Shown: positions 33,717 to 42,251 of the stretch, piece by piece
How the letters are laid out: every line of letters starts with the position of its first letter
Position numbering within the stretch: position 1 is the first letter of the stretch
From: Streptomyces macrolidinus
GTDB taxonomy: Bacteria; Actinomycetota; Actinomycetes; Streptomycetales; Streptomycetaceae
DNA length: 64,000 bases
Reading direction: 5' to 3'
NCBI RefSeq assembly: GCF_023887685.1
Contig: NZ_JAMWMR010000015.1
Span: forward strand, 1-64,000
Translations under genes and position numbers: made by a program
Notes under the pieces: generated by a model
The model's database searches: none
Seen by the model: the letters and a program-made list of their open reading frames with translations, nothing else
Told to the model about the DNA's origin: nothing

Positions 33717-34852
33717 AGACCCGTGCGGTGGTCCTGCGCGCCGTCTCGACCGCCCGCCCCTACGGCGAGACCCGCCCGGTCGAGGTGGAGGAGCTGGAGT
33801 TGGGCGCCCCGCGCGAGGGCGAGGTGCTCGTCCGGATCACCGCCGCCTCGCTCTGCCACTCGGACCTGTCGGTGGTCAACGGCGACCGGGTCCGCCCGCT
33901 GCCGATGGCGCTGGGGCACGAGGCGGTGGGCATCGTACGGGAGACCGGACCGGGCGTGAGCCGGGTCCGTCCCGGTGACCATGTGGCCCTGGTCTTCGTG
34001 CCGAGCTGCGGCTTCTGCGCCGACTGCGCGGCGGGGCGGCCCGCCCTGTGCGCGCGGGCCGCCGCGGCGAACGGTTCAGGGGCGCTGCTGCACGGCCCGT
34101 CGCTGCTGACCGACGCCTCCGGCGCCCCGGTCCACCACCAGTTGGGTGTCTCCGCGTTCTCCGAACACGCGGTACTGGCCCAGGAGTCGGTGGTGCCGAT
34201 CCCGAAGGACATCCCGTTCACGGTGGCGTCGATGTTCGGCTGCGCGGTCCTGACCGGCGCCGGAGCCGTCATCAACACGGCGGGGCTGCGCCCCGGCCAG
34301 TCGACGGTGGTCTACGGCCTGGGCGGCGTGGGCCTGTCCGCGGTGCTGGGCGCCCGCGCGGCGGGGGCGTACCCGGTCATCGCGGTCGATCCGGTGCTGG
34401 AGAAGCGCGAGTTGGCCCTCCGCCTGGGCGCGACCCATGCGTACGCCCCCGGCGAGGCGGTCGAGGCGATCCGTGAACTCACCTCCGGTGGAGCCGAGTT
34501 GGCGGTCGAGGCGGTGGGCAGCCCGAAGGTGATGGCCGAGTGTCTGACGGCCGTGGCCCGGGGCGGCACGGTCGTCTCGGTGGGCCTGCCCGCCCCCGAC
34601 CGGGTGCTGGAGGTACCGGCGTTGGCGTTCGCGGGCGAGGGCAAGTCCCTGCTGGGCTCGTACATGGGCGACGCCGTACCGCGCCGCGACATACCCCGGT
34701 TCCTGGACCTGTGGCGAGCGGGCCTCATGCCGGTGGAACGGATGCACACGGCCACCCTGCTGTTGACCGACATCAACTCGGCGATGGAGGAACTGGCGTC
34801 GGGCCGGGCGATCCGTCAAGTCATCGACACATCGGGGATGTTGAACATCTGA
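33713..34852 (+). CDS. Zinc-dependent alcohol dehydrogenase (MDR family)
   Basis: 379 residues. Catalytic zinc Cys (SLCHSDLSVVNG, about 44) and His/Glu (LGHEAVGIV, about 69), structural zinc cysteine lobe (CGFCADCAAGRPALC), and the Rossmann 'VYGLGGVGLSAVLGARAAG' near 200. Group III-type ADH similar to enzymes acting on hydroxymethyl or polyol substrates. Last gene of the operon; an 18-bp terminator follows 24 bp later. Confidence 0.9.
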   Translation: MKTRAVVLRAVSTARPYGETRPVEVEELELGAPREGEVLVRITAASLCHSDLSVVNGDRVRPLPMALGHEAVGIVRETGPGVSRVRPGDHVALVFVPSCGFCADCAAGRPALCARAAAANGSGALLHGPSLLTDASGAPVHHQLGVSAFSEHAVLAQESVVPIPKDIPFTVASMFGCAVLTGAGAVINTAGLRPGQSTVVYGLGGVGLSAVLGARAAGAYPVIAVDPVLEKRELALRLGATHAYAPGEAVEAIRELTSGGAELAVEAVGSPKVMAECLTAVARGGTVVSVGLPAPDRVLEVPALAFAGEGKSLLGSYMGDAVPRRDIPRFLDLWRAGLMPVERMHTATLLLTDINSAMEELASGRAIRQVIDTSGMLNI

Positions 34853-34876
34853 CCCGCACGCGACACCACCAAGAGC

Positions 34877-34918
34877 CCCGACGGCGCTCCTTCCCCTCCC
34901 GGAAGGAGCGCCGTCGGG
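34877..34918 (+). terminator. Strong terminator of the glycerol-type operon
   Basis: Perfect 18-bp stem, arms 34877-34894 and 34901-34918 with a 6-nt loop, 24 bp after the alcohol dehydrogenase stop. Confidence 0.92.
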
Positions 34919-35109
34919 CCTAGGGCCTGTCGTCAAATTCCCGTCTGCCCCCACGAGTTCCTCGACCACGGCCATACCCGGTCCGGCCACTCGGAAGTTA
35001 CGGTTCCTCCCATGGCTGACGGTGTGTCCGCGTTACCACTCCCTGCCCCCGCCCTCCCCCGCGACGCGCCCCGCCCCTTCTCAGCGTTCTCTCCCCGGAG
35101 GTCCCACTG

Positions 35110-37158
35110 ATGAAGCCCACCCTCACCGAGCCCTCGTCCGCATCCCCCGAGAGTCCCCACGCTGAACTCCGCGTCACGCGACGCAGAGCGCTCCAGACCG
35201 CCGCGGGTGCCCTGGGAGCGCTGGCCGTCGGCGCCGTCGCCGATGTCGCCGCCGCGCCGACCGCGCGCGCCGCCGACCACGTCCTGCCGAAGGGCTTCAA
35301 CGGCGACATGTCCGACCTGAAGCACGTGGTGGTGCTGATGCAGGAGAACCGCTCCTTCGACCACTACCTCGGTCAACTGCCGGGCGTACGAGGGCATCAC
35401 GACAAGCAGGTGCTGAAGTTCCAGGACGGCACCGACGTGTTCCAGCAGCGGGCCGCCGACGGCACCATCGTGACACCGGCCGTCTCGACCGCCACCTGGG
35501 GTGACAACCACAACTTCTACGGCGCCAACGGTGGCCGCTGGAACACCTGGGTGAAGGACAAGGGCGACCACTGCATGTGGTACTACACCCCCGACCACAT
35601 GCCCTGGATGTACTCGCTCGCGTCCCAGTACACCGTCTGCGACATGAACTTCTGCTCGCTGCACGGCCCGACCATCCCGAACCGCTACTACCTGATGTCC
35701 GGCACGGCGGGCGGCGAGACCACCAACGCCGGGCAGAACGACTACACCCGGACCTGGCAGACGGTGCCCGAGCAACTGCAGCAGGCGGGCATCGACTGGC
35801 GTGTCTACTCGGACAACAGTGGCCATGGTGTCGGCGGCAGCCTGCAGAGCGGATTCGTCGGCGAGTACGGCTGCAACGTGACGAACAGCTTCCGGGCGTT
35901 CGACCCGCGGATCGCGAGCGAGGCGGACCTCGCCCCGGGCACCGGCAGGATCTGGAAGGCCAACTCCTTCGTCTACTCGGGCGCGACCACGCCCGACGAC
36001 GACTCCGAGGAGAACCTGGACGCGGTACTCAGGGACTTCATCGCGGCCTGCGCGCCGGGAGCCGAGCACCCGCTGCCGGAGGTGTCATGGGTCGTCATGC
36101 CGGCTGCATGGAGCGAGCACCCCGACTTCGACACCGTGCACGGCGAGCGCTATATGAACAAGGTGCTCCGGACGTTGCAGAGCAACCCGCGCATCTGGAA
36201 CCACACCCTGGTGATCATCACTTACGACGAGAACGACGGGAAGTTCGACCATGTGCTGCCACCGCGCCCCGAGCCGGGCACGGCGGGCGAGTTCTCCGGC
36301 ACCACTCCGTACGGCTTCGGTCCGCGGGTGCCGATGCTGCTGGTCTCACCCTGGACGCGCGGCGGCCATGTCGCCTCGGAGGTGTTCGACCACACGTCGG
36401 TCATCCGGTTCCTCGAGACCTGGGCCGCGCACCTGGGCAAGCCGTTCACCTGCCCGAACATCACCGACTGGCGCCGCTCGATCGCCGGTGACCTGACCAG
36501 CGCGCTCGACTTCGCCCACCCCCGGCCGGGCCCCGTGGAGATCGCCGACCCGGTCGACGGAACGCCGCCGACGCTGCCGGAGGGCGGACTGAAGCCACGC
36601 GGCCTCTCCTTCCACCCGCACGCCACGCTCACCGAGGACCGCGCCACCGGCACGGTGACCCTGTCGATGACACTGACCGGCGGCCCGGCAGGCAAGGCCG
36701 TGAGCCTCCAGGTCTTCCCGGACAAGTACCTGGACTTCTCGAACACCCCGTTCACCGTCTCGGCCTCGACTCCTCGCCGATACACCTGGAACACGAACGA
36801 GACGGACGGAAAGTACGCCTTCTCCGTCTACGGCCCCGACGGCTTCCTACGCTCCTTCGCCGGCCGACTCACCCCCGCCGCCCGAACCAACGCCGCGATC
36901 CCCCGCGTCGAGGCGAAACTCGTCCCCGGCCCCACCGCCAAGCTCCGCCTGACCCTGCACAACGACGGCAGACGCGCGATCCACTACACCCTGACAGCGA
37001 ACGACTACGCAGGCGGCACCCGGCGCTGTACCGTGTCCCGCGGCAAGCCGGTGGTCATCAACTGGCCGACCGAGCAGGGCTACTACGACGTGGTGATCAC
37101 CGCCGACACCGGAACGGGCTGGACCCAGCGGTACGCGGGCCGAGTGGCGACGGCCTGA
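35110..37158 (+). CDS. Tat-exported phosphocholine-specific phospholipase C
   Basis: 682 residues, start 8 nt after GGAGG. Tat signal TRRRALQTAAGALGAL near 25. The phosphoesterase domain begins 'HVVVLMQENRSFDHYLG' (about 77-93) with metal-site 'DHMPWMYSLASQYTVCDMNF' and 'HDHTSVIRF'-type (here DHTSVIRF) downstream; two C-terminal DUF756 beta domains (about 500-680). These secreted enzymes cleave phosphatidylcholine or sphingomyelin to release diacylglycerol and phosphocholine. It could supply glycerol backbones to the upstream operon, but has its own transcription unit. Confidence 0.92.
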   Translation: MKPTLTEPSSASPESPHAELRVTRRRALQTAAGALGALAVGAVADVAAAPTARAADHVLPKGFNGDMSDLKHVVVLMQENRSFDHYLGQLPGVRGHHDKQVLKFQDGTDVFQQRAADGTIVTPAVSTATWGDNHNFYGANGGRWNTWVKDKGDHCMWYYTPDHMPWMYSLASQYTVCDMNFCSLHGPTIPNRYYLMSGTAGGETTNAGQNDYTRTWQTVPEQLQQAGIDWRVYSDNSGHGVGGSLQSGFVGEYGCNVTNSFRAFDPRIASEADLAPGTGRIWKANSFVYSGATTPDDDSEENLDAVLRDFIAACAPGAEHPLPEVSWVVMPAAWSEHPDFDTVHGERYMNKVLRTLQSNPRIWNHTLVIITYDENDGKFDHVLPPRPEPGTAGEFSGTTPYGFGPRVPMLLVSPWTRGGHVASEVFDHTSVIRFLETWAAHLGKPFTCPNITDWRRSIAGDLTSALDFAHPRPGPVEIADPVDGTPPTLPEGGLKPRGLSFHPHATLTEDRATGTVTLSMTLTGGPAGKAVSLQVFPDKYLDFSNTPFTVSASTPRRYTWNTNETDGKYAFSVYGPDGFLRSFAGRLTPAARTNAAIPRVEAKLVPGPTAKLRLTLHNDGRRAIHYTLTANDYAGGTRRCTVSRGKPVVINWPTEQGYYDVVITADTGTGWTQRYAGRVATA

Positions 37159-37204
37159 GGAAGCGGCCGGGGGAGGCACGAACCCGGAGCGGTCGGCCCG
37201 GCTG

Positions 37205-38425
37205 TCACCGCAGTCGGACGGGCAGCCGCTCCGGTCCCCTGATGAGCATGCCGCCCCGCCAGGTGATCGTGGCAGGATCGGCGTCGAGTGCGAGGTCGGG
37301 GCAGCGCCGCAGCAGGGTGCCGATCGCGACCCGGCCCTCCAGACGTGCCAGCGGCGCGCCCAGGCAGTGGTGGATGCCATGGCCGAAGGCCATGTGGCCA
37401 CGTGCGTCACGACGTATGTCGAAGCGCTCGGCATCGGGAAAACGCGCGGGGTCGCGGTCAGCATCTGCCAAGGCCACAAGCACCAGTTCCCCGCCGCCCG
37501 CCACCACCGTGCCGCCGATGTCGAGCGGCTTGGTGGTGAAACGGTACGTCGGGGTCTCCACCGGTCCGTCGTAGCGCAGCATCTCCTCGACCGCGTTCTC
37601 CAGCAGTGAGGGATCGGCTCGCAGGGCCGCTGATTGCTCGGGGTGGGTCAGCAGAGCCAGGACGCCGTTGGAGATGAGGTTGACCGTTGTCTCGTGACCC
37701 GCGACCAGAAGCAGCCAGACGGTGCCCAACAGTTCACCGGCTGAAAGCCGGTCGCCGTCCTCGTCGGTGACGCGGATCAGTGCGCTCAGCAGGTCGTCTT
37801 GGGGTTCCCGCTGCTTGCGCGCGATCAACTGGGCGATGTACGCGCTCGCGGCGTCCGCCGCGGCAACTCGCTCGTCCGCGTCTTGGGACGTCAGGGCAGT
37901 GTTGGACCATGTCCGGAACGCCTCGCGGTCCAGGGACGGAACGCCGATGAGCTCGCAGATCACGGCGATGGGCAATGGAAAGGACAGCACTTCGACCAAG
38001 TCGGCGCGGCCACCGGGCCTGCCGAGCGCCGCGTCCAGAAGGCCGTCGGTGATTTCCTGCACCCGTGGCTCAAGGGCCCGCACACGCGCAGGCGTGAACT
38101 CCTTCGCCACCAGCTTGCGCAGTCGCGTGTGGTGCGGTGGATCGGAGTTCAGCATGTGGCGGCCGGCAGCCAGGTTCGGCAGACCGAGGCCCGGGGAGGC
38201 GTTCGACCAGTCCTTGGACAGACTCGGATCCGCCAGCACCGCGCGCCCCGCCTCGTGACCCACGACGAGCCACGCTTCTGCCCCCTCGGGCATCCGTACG
38301 CGGTGCACAGGGCCTTGAGCGCGCAGCGCCGCGTATACCGAGTACGGGTCGCAAGCGAAGTCATGGCCGAGACCAGCGAGGTCCACCACATCACTGGCGT
38401 TCGAAGAACTCTTCGCATCCGCCAT
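37205..38425 (-). CDS. Cytochrome P450
   Basis: 406 residues from ATG 38425. Oxygen-binding I-helix 'LLVAGHETTVNLI' (about 240), ExxR in the K helix ('EEMLRYDGP' context) and haem-binding FGHGIHHCLGAPLARLE with Cys near 350. Bacterial class I soluble P450, CYP107-like in feel. No ferredoxin or reductase gene is adjacent, so it depends on partners elsewhere. Transcribed in the same direction as the PucR gene upstream, 192 bp apart. Confidence 0.92.
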   Translation of the reverse strand: MADAKSSSNASDVVDLAGLGHDFACDPYSVYAALRAQGPVHRVRMPEGAEAWLVVGHEAGRAVLADPSLSKDWSNASPGLGLPNLAAGRHMLNSDPPHHTRLRKLVAKEFTPARVRALEPRVQEITDGLLDAALGRPGGRADLVEVLSFPLPIAVICELIGVPSLDREAFRTWSNTALTSQDADERVAAADAASAYIAQLIARKQREPQDDLLSALIRVTDEDGDRLSAGELLGTVWLLLVAGHETTVNLISNGVLALLTHPEQSAALRADPSLLENAVEEMLRYDGPVETPTYRFTTKPLDIGGTVVAGGGELVLVALADADRDPARFPDAERFDIRRDARGHMAFGHGIHHCLGAPLARLEGRVAIGTLLRRCPDLALDADPATITWRGGMLIRGPERLPVRLR

Positions 38426-38478
38426 GCGCAGTCCATCCTTCTGATGGGCGAAGTACCGATCTGGTCTGCAACGTGCAA

Positions 38479-38504
38479 ACGTATCCGATAGTGCACGCAT
38501 ACGT
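38479..38504. promoter_or_regulatory. Inverted repeat upstream of the P450 gene
   Basis: ACGTAT at 38479-38484 and ATACGT at 38499-38504, 14 bp apart, lie 54 bp before the P450 start, in an AT-richer stretch. A possible operator; no regulator can be assigned. Confidence 0.35.
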
Positions 38505-38617
38505 AGCGGCCGATCCGGCCAAACAACGACTGGTCGACGCGGTATGCGTTCCGCAACGCTGCCCACGTTCTTCGGGCAGAACGCCTCGCCGAGCCAGACT
38601 CTCGCGAGGGTCCGGAT

Positions 38618-39844
38618 CTACGTGTCCCGTACCGCCCGGCCGCGGGAGCAGCGCAGGGCGAACAGCACAGTGGCCGCCTCCGAGGGTCTCGTGGGCTGGT
38701 AGCCGGTGAGTTCTGCGAACCGGCTCAGCCGGTTGAGTACGGTGTTGCGGTGGCAGTACGACTGCCGCGCGGTCTCCGCCACCGACCCGGACGCGCAGTA
38801 CGTGATCACCGTGGTCAGCAGCCGCTCCCGCTCCTGCGGAGGCAACTGGTCCAGTGGTGCCAGCACCGCGTCGGCCAGCATCTCCCCGACAGGACCCAGC
38901 CGCGCCGCGGCCACGGGCATCCACGCATCGCTCAGCGTCACGGGCCCCGACGTCTCGTCGCCGTCCAGCGTCGCGGCGATCGCCTCGGTCACCCGGACCA
39001 CATCGGGAACGCGGGCCAGTCCGTGCGCTACCGGGCCGAGGGCGCACGGCACGCCGTCCAGCCAGTCGGGCGGCGGTGTGCGCGCCGCGCGGGGCAGTCT
39101 GGCCACGAGCACCAGCATGCCGTTGTGCTCCTGAAGGTGCGTCACATGATGTGACATCCGTGCCGCGACGGCCCTGCGCAGCTCCTGCTGGAACTCGGGC
39201 GGCGCCGTCGCCACCGCGAAGTCCGACTGCGTACTCACCTGGAGCAGGGTCGCCACCTGCGCGACGAGTTGCTGGTCCCGGCCGTCCGACGCCAGCAGCC
39301 TGCCCATGAGCGCTGTCCTCTCGCGCTCCCGCTCGCGGGCCAGTACGGCGACCTCGTCGAGGTAGGCGGCGTGCACCTGCACGGTATGGAACTCCACGAC
39401 CTCCCACACCCGCACCGCGCCTCGGGTCAGCTCCGGCAGATCGGCCGGCCGGGTGCGCTCCAGGAACGCGGTCCACAGCACCCGGAAGTCCATGCGTACC
39501 GCCTGCAGCAGCCGCTCCAGCGGTATGCCCTGGTGGGCCCGGCGGCGCCCCAACCGCTCCGGCACTCCGCTCAGTTCACCGGGCACCGGGAGGCCGCCGA
39601 TGAGGCGGAGAAGCAGTTCGAAGCAGGCGCGCGCGGTATCGCGCAGGTCGTCGTGCGTGACCGTCGACCGGTAGTCCTCGAACGTGGAGACCTCGGCGAC
39701 ATAGCGGACGACCAGCGCGTCCACGTCGTCCAGGCAGTCGCGGACGAGCGCCCTCAGCTCGGCGGAGACCGGTGCCCCGGCCTCGTCTCCCGGCCGCGAC
39801 ACAGCGCCGCCCACCGGATCGTCGCCGCTCAGTGGATTGTGCAT
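38618..39844 (-). CDS. PucR-family transcriptional regulator
   Basis: 408 residues. An N-terminal helical sensor (RsbRD-like, about 20-170), a central GGDEF-like/ PucR domain and the C-terminal PucR HTH ('YCASGSVAETARQSYCHRNTVLNRLSRF', in two pieces around residue 355). PucR regulators govern purine, urea and amino-acid breakdown. It is divergent from the urease-like operon, with 126 bp between, and is therefore its likely controller. Confidence 0.85.
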   Translation of the reverse strand: MHNPLSGDDPVGGAVSRPGDEAGAPVSAELRALVRDCLDDVDALVVRYVAEVSTFEDYRSTVTHDDLRDTARACFELLLRLIGGLPVPGELSGVPERLGRRRAHQGIPLERLLQAVRMDFRVLWTAFLERTRPADLPELTRGAVRVWEVVEFHTVQVHAAYLDEVAVLARERERERTALMGRLLASDGRDQQLVAQVATLLQVSTQSDFAVATAPPEFQQELRRAVAARMSHHVTHLQEHNGMLVLVARLPRAARTPPPDWLDGVPCALGPVAHGLARVPDVVRVTEAIAATLDGDETSGPVTLSDAWMPVAAARLGPVGEMLADAVLAPLDQLPPQERERLLTTVITYCASGSVAETARQSYCHRNTVLNRLSRFAELTGYQPTRPSEAATVLFALRCSRGRAVRDT

Positions 39845-39970
39845 ATGCCCATTATCCGTGCCCCATCGTGGAGCGATTCGTCATTGTTCACCCCCGGATC
39901 CACCGGGCAGAGTGCGGTGTACACCTCAGCGTGGCCACCGGGCGGCGCAGGATCCGGAGGGAACGACCCC

Positions 39971-40549
39971 ATGCACCTCACACCGCGCGAACAGGAGAGG
40001 CTGACGCTCTTCACAGCGGCCGAGCTCGCACGGCGACGGCTGGCCCGTGGGGCGTCGCTCGGTGCGACGGAGGCCATCGCCCTGGTGTGCGACGAGGTGC
40101 TGGAGATGGCTTGGGACGGCGTACCGCTCCCGGAGATCCTCGACCGCGCCCCCGGCATCGTGCCGCGGGACCGGCTGCTGCCCGGTGTCGCGGAGACCGT
40201 GCCCGGTATCCAGGTCGAGGCCCTCTTCCCGCACGGCTCCACCCTGGTCCACGTACCCGAGCCGTTCGGGTCCGCCGAGGACACGGGCCCCGGCGGTGTG
40301 CTGGTCGCCGAGGGCGAGGCGGAACTCGCCCCGGGCCGCCCCCGCAAGCACCTGACCGTCACCAACCGGGGCCCGAGGCCCGTCTGGATGTCCTCGCACT
40401 TCCCGCTGGAGGAGGCCAACAGCGCCCTCGAGTTCGACCGTGAGGCCGCCCGCGGCCACCGGCTGGACCTTCCCGCCGGGACCTCGACCGAGTTCGAACC
40501 CGGCCGGGCGCGCACCGTGACCGCGGTGCCCCGAGGAGGAGAACGATGA
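39971..40549 (+). CDS. ureAB: Fused urease gamma-beta subunit
   Basis: 192 residues, start 10 nt after GGAGG. Residues 1-100 are urease gamma (HLTPREQERLTLFTAAELARRR, 'EAIALVCDEVLEMAWDG'), residues about 105-192 urease beta ('GRPRKHLTVTNRGPRPVWMSSHF', 'ALEFDREAARGHRLDLPAG'). Canonical beta has SHYHFFEVN; here SHFPLEEAN, losing a conserved His. Fusion occurs in some bacteria but Streptomyces' main urease has separate A and B. Overlaps the alpha gene by ATGA. Confidence 0.9.
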   Translation: MHLTPREQERLTLFTAAELARRRLARGASLGATEAIALVCDEVLEMAWDGVPLPEILDRAPGIVPRDRLLPGVAETVPGIQVEALFPHGSTLVHVPEPFGSAEDTGPGGVLVAEGEAELAPGRPRKHLTVTNRGPRPVWMSSHFPLEEANSALEFDREAARGHRLDLPAGTSTEFEPGRARTVTAVPRGGER

Positions 40550-42234
40550 GCCGACTGTCCCGGCGCGCGTACGCGTCCCTGTACGGTCCGACCACCGGCG
40601 ACCGGATCCGGCTGGCCGACACCGACCTGTGGATACAGGTCGAGGCCGATGACACGGAGCCGGGCGAGGAACTGCTCGGCGGCTGTGGCAAGACGGCACG
40701 CGACGGTCTGCTCGTGGCGGGCCGCGCCGACCGCGACAGCGCGCTGGACATGGTGATCCTCGGCGTGGTCGTCCTGGACCCGCTGATCGGCGTGCGCAAG
40801 ACCAACATCGGTATCAAGGACGGCCGCATCGTCGGGGTCGGCCGGGCGGGGAACCCCGAGACGGTCGACGGTGTGGAACTCGTCGTCGACTCCCACACCG
40901 CGATGATCACCGGCGAAGGGCTCCTCGCGACCCCCGGTGTGGTGGACTCGCACGTCCATCTCTCCAGCCCGGAGGTGGTGCCCGCGGCGCTCGCGGCGGG
41001 CGTCACCAGCCTGGTGGGCATGGGCATCGGCGGCGTGTGGGACGTCGGGGCCAACCCGGCCTACAACCTGCACAGCCTCATCGAGGGCTGGCGCGACGCC
41101 CCCGTCAACGTGGCGTTCCTGGCTCGCGGTTCCTCGTCCTCGCAGGAACTGCTGGAGCGCGCGGTGCTCGCCGGCGCCGGCGGGTTCAAGATCCACGAGG
41201 ACTGGGGAGCCACTCCCCGGATCGTCGACACCTGCCTGGGCGTCGCCGAGCACGCCGACCTTCCGGTCGCACTGCACACGGACACCCTCAACGAGTCCGG
41301 GTACCTCGCCGACACCCTCGCCGCCACACGTGGGCGCACCGTGCACGCCTATCACGTCGAGGGGGGCGGCGGTCATCCCGACCTGTTGGAGATCGTCTCC
41401 CAGCCGCACGTCCTCACCTCCTCCACGACGCCCACGCTGCCGCTGACACCGGCGACCGTCGCGGAGCTGTTGCCGATGACGATGACCGTGCACCGCGGCC
41501 ACCACGGGATCGACACCGATGTGTCGATCGCGGCGAGCCGGGTGCGCGAGCACGCCATCGCCGCCGAGAACGCCCTGCACGACCTCGGCGCGATCAGCAT
41601 CGTCAACTCCGACTCCATGGGCATGGGACGGATCGCCGAGACCGCGCGCCGCACCTGGCAACTCGCCCATGTCCAGGCCCACTTGGCCGGGGAGACCGGC
41701 CCCGACGTCGTCAACAACGAACGCGTACTGCGCTATCTGGCCAAGATCACACTGAATCCGGCGATCGCCCATGGCATGGCCTCGGACGTGGGATCGCTGC
41801 GGCCCGGCAGCATCGCCGATGTCGTGCTGTGGCGCCCTGCCACCTTCGGTGCGCAGCCGGAGCTGGTGTTGAAGTCCGGCTTCGTCGCCTGGGGGCTGTC
41901 CGGGTCGGGCTCCGGTTCCACCCGGCTGACCCAGCCCCGGGTGATGAAGCCCTACTTCGGCGGTCTCGGCGGCGCTCCGCGCCGACTGTCCACGGTCTTC
42001 GTCTCCCAGGCATGCCTGGACGACCGTGCCGCGGCCGAGGCGCTCCCCCGAGGAGTCCGCTACACCGCGCTGCGGAACAGCCGGGGTCTGACCCGGGGCG
42101 ACATGGTCGCCAACACGGCCGTACCCGATGTGCAGGTGCCCAGAACCCCCGACGCGGTCCTGGTCGACGGACGGCCCATCGACATCCACCACGCCGCCGA
42201 CCTGCCGCTGACCCGGCTGCAGAACCTGGCCTGA
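40546..42234 (+). CDS. ureC: Divergent urease alpha subunit (amidohydrolase)
   Basis: 562 residues, full length. Nickel ligands are all present: His136, His138 (SHVHLS), the carbamylated Lys215 and nearby His217 (FKIHEDWG), His244 (ALHTDT), His270 (AYHVEG) and Asp356 (NSDSMGMG). The mobile flap is not canonical: the usual MVCHHLD reads TVHRGHHGID, so the flap cysteine is replaced by Val315. No ureD/E/F/G genes are nearby. It may hydrolyse urea weakly or a urea-like substrate. Confidence 0.88.
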   Translation: MSRLSRRAYASLYGPTTGDRIRLADTDLWIQVEADDTEPGEELLGGCGKTARDGLLVAGRADRDSALDMVILGVVVLDPLIGVRKTNIGIKDGRIVGVGRAGNPETVDGVELVVDSHTAMITGEGLLATPGVVDSHVHLSSPEVVPAALAAGVTSLVGMGIGGVWDVGANPAYNLHSLIEGWRDAPVNVAFLARGSSSSQELLERAVLAGAGGFKIHEDWGATPRIVDTCLGVAEHADLPVALHTDTLNESGYLADTLAATRGRTVHAYHVEGGGGHPDLLEIVSQPHVLTSSTTPTLPLTPATVAELLPMTMTVHRGHHGIDTDVSIAASRVREHAIAAENALHDLGAISIVNSDSMGMGRIAETARRTWQLAHVQAHLAGETGPDVVNNERVLRYLAKITLNPAIAHGMASDVGSLRPGSIADVVLWRPATFGAQPELVLKSGFVAWGLSGSGSGSTRLTQPRVMKPYFGGLGGAPRRLSTVFVSQACLDDRAAAEALPRGVRYTALRNSRGLTRGDMVANTAVPDVQVPRTPDAVLVDGRPIDIHHAADLPLTRLQNLA

Positions 42235-42251
42235 GATCCGAAAGTCACCCC

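Noticed and set aside
34877..34918. Riboswitch or regulatory RNA
   Set aside because: A simple perfect stem after the operon's last stop; a terminator explains it fully.
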